A DNA stretch of 23,954 bases from JBAQMG01 sp049302575 (GTDB lineage: Bacteria > Bacillota > Desulfitobacteriia > Desulfitobacteriales > Desulfitobacteriaceae): NCBI GenBank assembly GCA_049302575.1, contig JBAQMG010000008.1, positions 1-23,954 on the forward strand. The letters are read 5' to 3'. The notes under the pieces are model-generated. The model was given only the letters and a program-made list of their open reading frames with translations, had not been told where the DNA came from and did no database searches. A program made the position numbers and the translations under genes. Positions 21,778-23,954 of the stretch are shown here, one piece after another. Positions within the stretch are counted from its first letter, which is position 1; every line of letters starts with the position of its first letter.

Positions 21778-22902
21778 ATGAAAATTTCAAAGAAAGATGC
21801 GTTGAATTGGTTTGAATTCTTTTCAATATTGCCAGAGGATGAGGAAGTTATGACAAAACAACAAGAAATAATTTACGCTACCTTTACACAAATTGAGGCT
21901 GCAATCGATCATAGAAATGATCTGTTAATGTCGGAAATCAGAGGCTTGAAAACTTTGGAGAATAGAACTTTTTTTGTGGGAAATGAAAGCAAATTACCCA
22001 AAGGATGTCGTTCTTGTCTGTTGGGAACCGGTTTGAGTGCGATCAGGAAAACGAACAAATGTAACTTAAAGTGTAAGTTCTGCTATCATTATGGAGAACT
22101 GGATGATATTGCTCCAGTTGGCGAAGGTATGTGGGAAATCGGAGGCACAAAATTTTATGAGAAGGACATTGATTTACTTCTTTCCATCCAACAGAAGCCC
22201 ACGGGCATTTCCTACGTTTATTTAGAACCATTCATGGAAATTGAAAAATACTATCCGGTTATAAAGAAATTTAGTGATGCAGGGATTCATCAACATCTCT
22301 ATACAAATGGCACTTTAGCTACGGAAGAGACGTTGAAAGCTTTAGGTGAAGCCGGTCTTGACGAGTTGCGTTTCAACCTGGGTGCCTCAAATTGTTCGGA
22401 CAAAGTGATTAAAATTATTGCAATAGCGAAAAAATACATTAAAAATGTAGGTATTGAAACGCCAATGACTCCTGAGTTCTTCGAAAATTTTTTCAAGAAG
22501 AAGCAAGCGATCTTAGAGACAAAACTTGATTTTATCAATTGTGCAGAATTGCACTTAAATGCCAATAACATAGACAATTATTACGGAGAAAACATGTATA
22601 TTTCCAGACATGGCTATATATCTCCGATTTGGAGTAGGGAATTAACTCTGAAATTCATGAAAATAGCCGTTGAAGAAAGCTGGGATTTAGCAGTTCATGA
22701 TTGCTCAAACTATACGAAATTTGCCAGAGGTTTGAATTTTAGTGGCAATGAGGGTAGGTGGGTCGGATCCAGTAATTATACCTGTGAGTTTTTCAGGATA
22801 CCCTACGAAGTATTTTTACCCATACTGCGTGATGACAAATTCAAATTTTTAAGTGAAGAGGAATTGCCTGCCGGCTATAAACCAGGAGAGATGGTTTTTT
22901 AG
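21778..22902 (+). CDS. Radical SAM protein, function unknown, between IS elements
   Basis: A 374-residue radical SAM enzyme. The cluster motif is C95-NLK-C99-KF-C102-YHY (CX3CX2C). About 15 residues earlier is another pair, C77-RS-C80, within KGCRSCLLGTGLSAIRKTNK, which could bind a metal or a second cluster. An N-terminal helical part of about 70 residues (LNWFEFFSILPEDEEVM) precedes it. The barrel contains YVYLEPFMEIEKYYPVI and HLYTNGTLATEETLKALGEAGLDELRFNLG, typical of this fold. No SPASM-type cysteine cluster is obvious at the C-terminus. The ATG has AGGAGG at 21765-21770, seven bases upstream. No precursor peptide or transporter is next to it. It may be cargo between insertion sequences. 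The product is unknown. Confidence 0.85.
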   Translation: MKISKKDALNWFEFFSILPEDEEVMTKQQEIIYATFTQIEAAIDHRNDLLMSEIRGLKTLENRTFFVGNESKLPKGCRSCLLGTGLSAIRKTNKCNLKCKFCYHYGELDDIAPVGEGMWEIGGTKFYEKDIDLLLSIQQKPTGISYVYLEPFMEIEKYYPVIKKFSDAGIHQHLYTNGTLATEETLKALGEAGLDELRFNLGASNCSDKVIKIIAIAKKYIKNVGIETPMTPEFFENFFKKKQAILETKLDFINCAELHLNANNIDNYYGENMYISRHGYISPIWSRELTLKFMKIAVEESWDLAVHDCSNYTKFARGLNFSGNEGRWVGSSNYTCEFFRIPYEVFLPILRDDKFKFLSEEELPAGYKPGEMVF

Positions 22903-22940
22903 TGAGGTAAGCAATGTCGTCAACCTAAGCATCCAATAAT

Positions 22941-23954
22941 TCACAATGCAGATTTTTTATTCATAAAGAAACGTTTCTTTCTAGGAATTTTGCGTTCAAA
23001 TTGCCTGTCTGGTCGTATTGGCGTTCGATTTCTGGAGATTTCAGCAAGCACCTTTCGCAGAGCACGATCTCTCTTTTTAGGATTGGGTTCTAGCATCACA
23101 AGAACGAGGTTGTCCTTCAGTTTGCCGATCAAGATATTCACATTGGTTTTATACTCATAATCCAAATTTTTATCAGTATTAACCTTTTGGATTTCAGCAT
23201 CCGTCACGTATTTTGCAAAGGTCTCCATATTAGAAAGAAACATACTTGCATAAAAATCCTGAAAAACCGATAACACCGTTTTCCCTGTGAAGTTTTCAAG
23301 CTGTAGCTTGATTTTTAAGGTATCATAACGTGTTTCAATGGGCCATCTTTTGAAATACAACGTCTGAAAGTCGGTTGTTTCAAAGGTATCTTGTGGTAAA
23401 TCCGTAATAAGTGTTTCAATTTCTCCCGATGGCAGAGGGAATTTCACCACCCTGACACGATAGACTTTTTGCTCATGTGTAATTTCAACAAAACCATCCG
23501 ATGAAGCCATGGCATCGATTTCCTTGTTGAACTTACGTCTGACGCGCATAAGGAAATGAACACCAGCCTCGAAAAGTTGTGCAATAAGTTTCGCCGACGC
23601 ATAGCCTCTGTCGAAAATAATAAGATCATTAGAAATGCCCATCTCCTGCAACCGCAAAATATGTTGCGAAGCTAGTTTGCGTTCGCCACAAGAAAACGTT
23701 TCGATACGTGCATCAAGCAAAACCTCATTCAAAACATCGTATAAAGCTGAGGCTCTTGCTGTTGCGGCAGTAGCGCCTGCACCTGAGCAGCCAAAATAGT
23801 CTACTAATTCAGGCATATTTTCTAGTGCTAGGGTTGTTCCGTCTATTGCACTAACGTGCAAACCCTTGAAAGTATCCATACCGACTTCAGAACGTGCCAA
23901 TTGTGTGGTGGTGTCGAACAATATCTTGAATGGCTCATAGGATATTTTCTGCCT
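22941..23954 (-). CDS. Transposase, IS4 family (partial, runs off the window)
   Basis: A DDE transposase fragment of at least 338 residues. Catalytic features are DGTTL (first D, in SAIDGTTL), IIFDRGYASAKL (second D) and the YREK signature of IS4: Y-X2-R-X3-E-X6-K in YFKRWPIETRYDTLK. The C-terminus is basic, ending RKKRFFMNKKSAL. A TTG at 23921 could be a start, but the frame is open to the window edge and reads QKISYEPFKILFDTT, so the N-terminus lies outside. The stop is 38 bases from the end of the radical SAM gene, facing it. Confidence 0.88.
   Translation of the reverse strand, partial: RQKISYEPFKILFDTTTQLARSEVGMDTFKGLHVSAIDGTTLALENMPELVDYFGCSGAGATAATARASALYDVLNEVLLDARIETFSCGERKLASQHILRLQEMGISNDLIIFDRGYASAKLIAQLFEAGVHFLMRVRRKFNKEIDAMASSDGFVEITHEQKVYRVRVVKFPLPSGEIETLITDLPQDTFETTDFQTLYFKRWPIETRYDTLKIKLQLENFTGKTVLSVFQDFYASMFLSNMETFAKYVTDAEIQKVNTDKNLDYEYKTNVNILIGKLKDNLVLVMLEPNPKKRDRALRKVLAEISRNRTPIRPDRQFERKIPRKKRFFMNKKSAL

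Noticed and set aside
22903..22940. Possible small peptide gene after the radical SAM gene (GAGGTAAGC then ATG)
   Set aside because: The frame stops after four codons; not a precursor peptide.

Overview
The window looks like chromosomal DNA of a low-to-moderate GC, Gram-positive, spore-former-like Clostridia, most probably Peptococcaceae (Desulfosporosinus/Desulfitobacterium type). Evidence: a ctsR-mcsA-mcsB-clpC operon with radA after it, strong AGGAGG-type ribosome binding sites, frequent TTG/GTG starts, a glutaminyl-tRNA synthetase, and AT-rich intergenic spacers. The assignment rests on gene content and recall, not on a database search.

Layout. (1) 1-2240: glnS, then a spacer with a strong hairpin and a bidirectional terminator. 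(2) 2317-5485: a radical SAM protein on the minus strand, divergent from a plus-strand cluster of a PHP-type histidinol-phosphatase, a YgjP-like zinc protease-fold protein and a YaiI/UPF0178 protein, closed by a perfect 20-bp-stem terminator. (3) 5645-7372: rmuC bracketed by two heptanucleotide tandem-repeat tracts of the same design and orientation. (4) 7393-8690: a beheaded amidohydrolase gene (start only) running into a minus-strand module that encodes a Uma2 nuclease-fold domain fused to the C-terminal part of a Phd/YefM antitoxin, overlapping a RelE/ParE toxin gene; a REP-like hairpin follows. (5) 8690-11112: pheA and a Nudix hydrolase on the minus strand, then a universal stress protein and a small tail-anchored protein on the plus strand. 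(6) 11281-16090: the protein-quality-control operon ctsR-mcsA-mcsB-clpC with candidate CtsR sites in front and a strong terminator behind. (7) 16091-18002: an accessory insert between clpC and radA, holding a decayed MNT nucleotidyltransferase (antitoxin type) and an AAA+/DUF4143 ATPase with its own near-consensus promoter built into a 13-bp inverted repeat. (8) 18061-19452: a divergent RadA. (9) 19510-23954: a mobile region with an IS1634-type transposase, an IS3-type orfA remnant with an internal stop, a radical SAM gene of unknown function, and an IS4-type transposase running off the window. disA, which usually follows radA in this locus, is not in the window.

How the genes work together. 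CtsR represses its own operon. McsB (activated by McsA) is a protein-arginine kinase that inactivates CtsR and marks proteins for ClpC, which unfolds them for ClpP. RadA and RmuC act in DNA recombination. The accessory genes (Uma2-antitoxin/RelE, MNT remnant, DUF4143 ATPase, orphan radical SAM) cluster where the conserved order is broken. The most novel-looking object is the Uma2-Phd fusion with its overlapping RelE toxin gene: it suggests that a mobile Uma2 protein has captured the toxin-neutralising half of an antitoxin.
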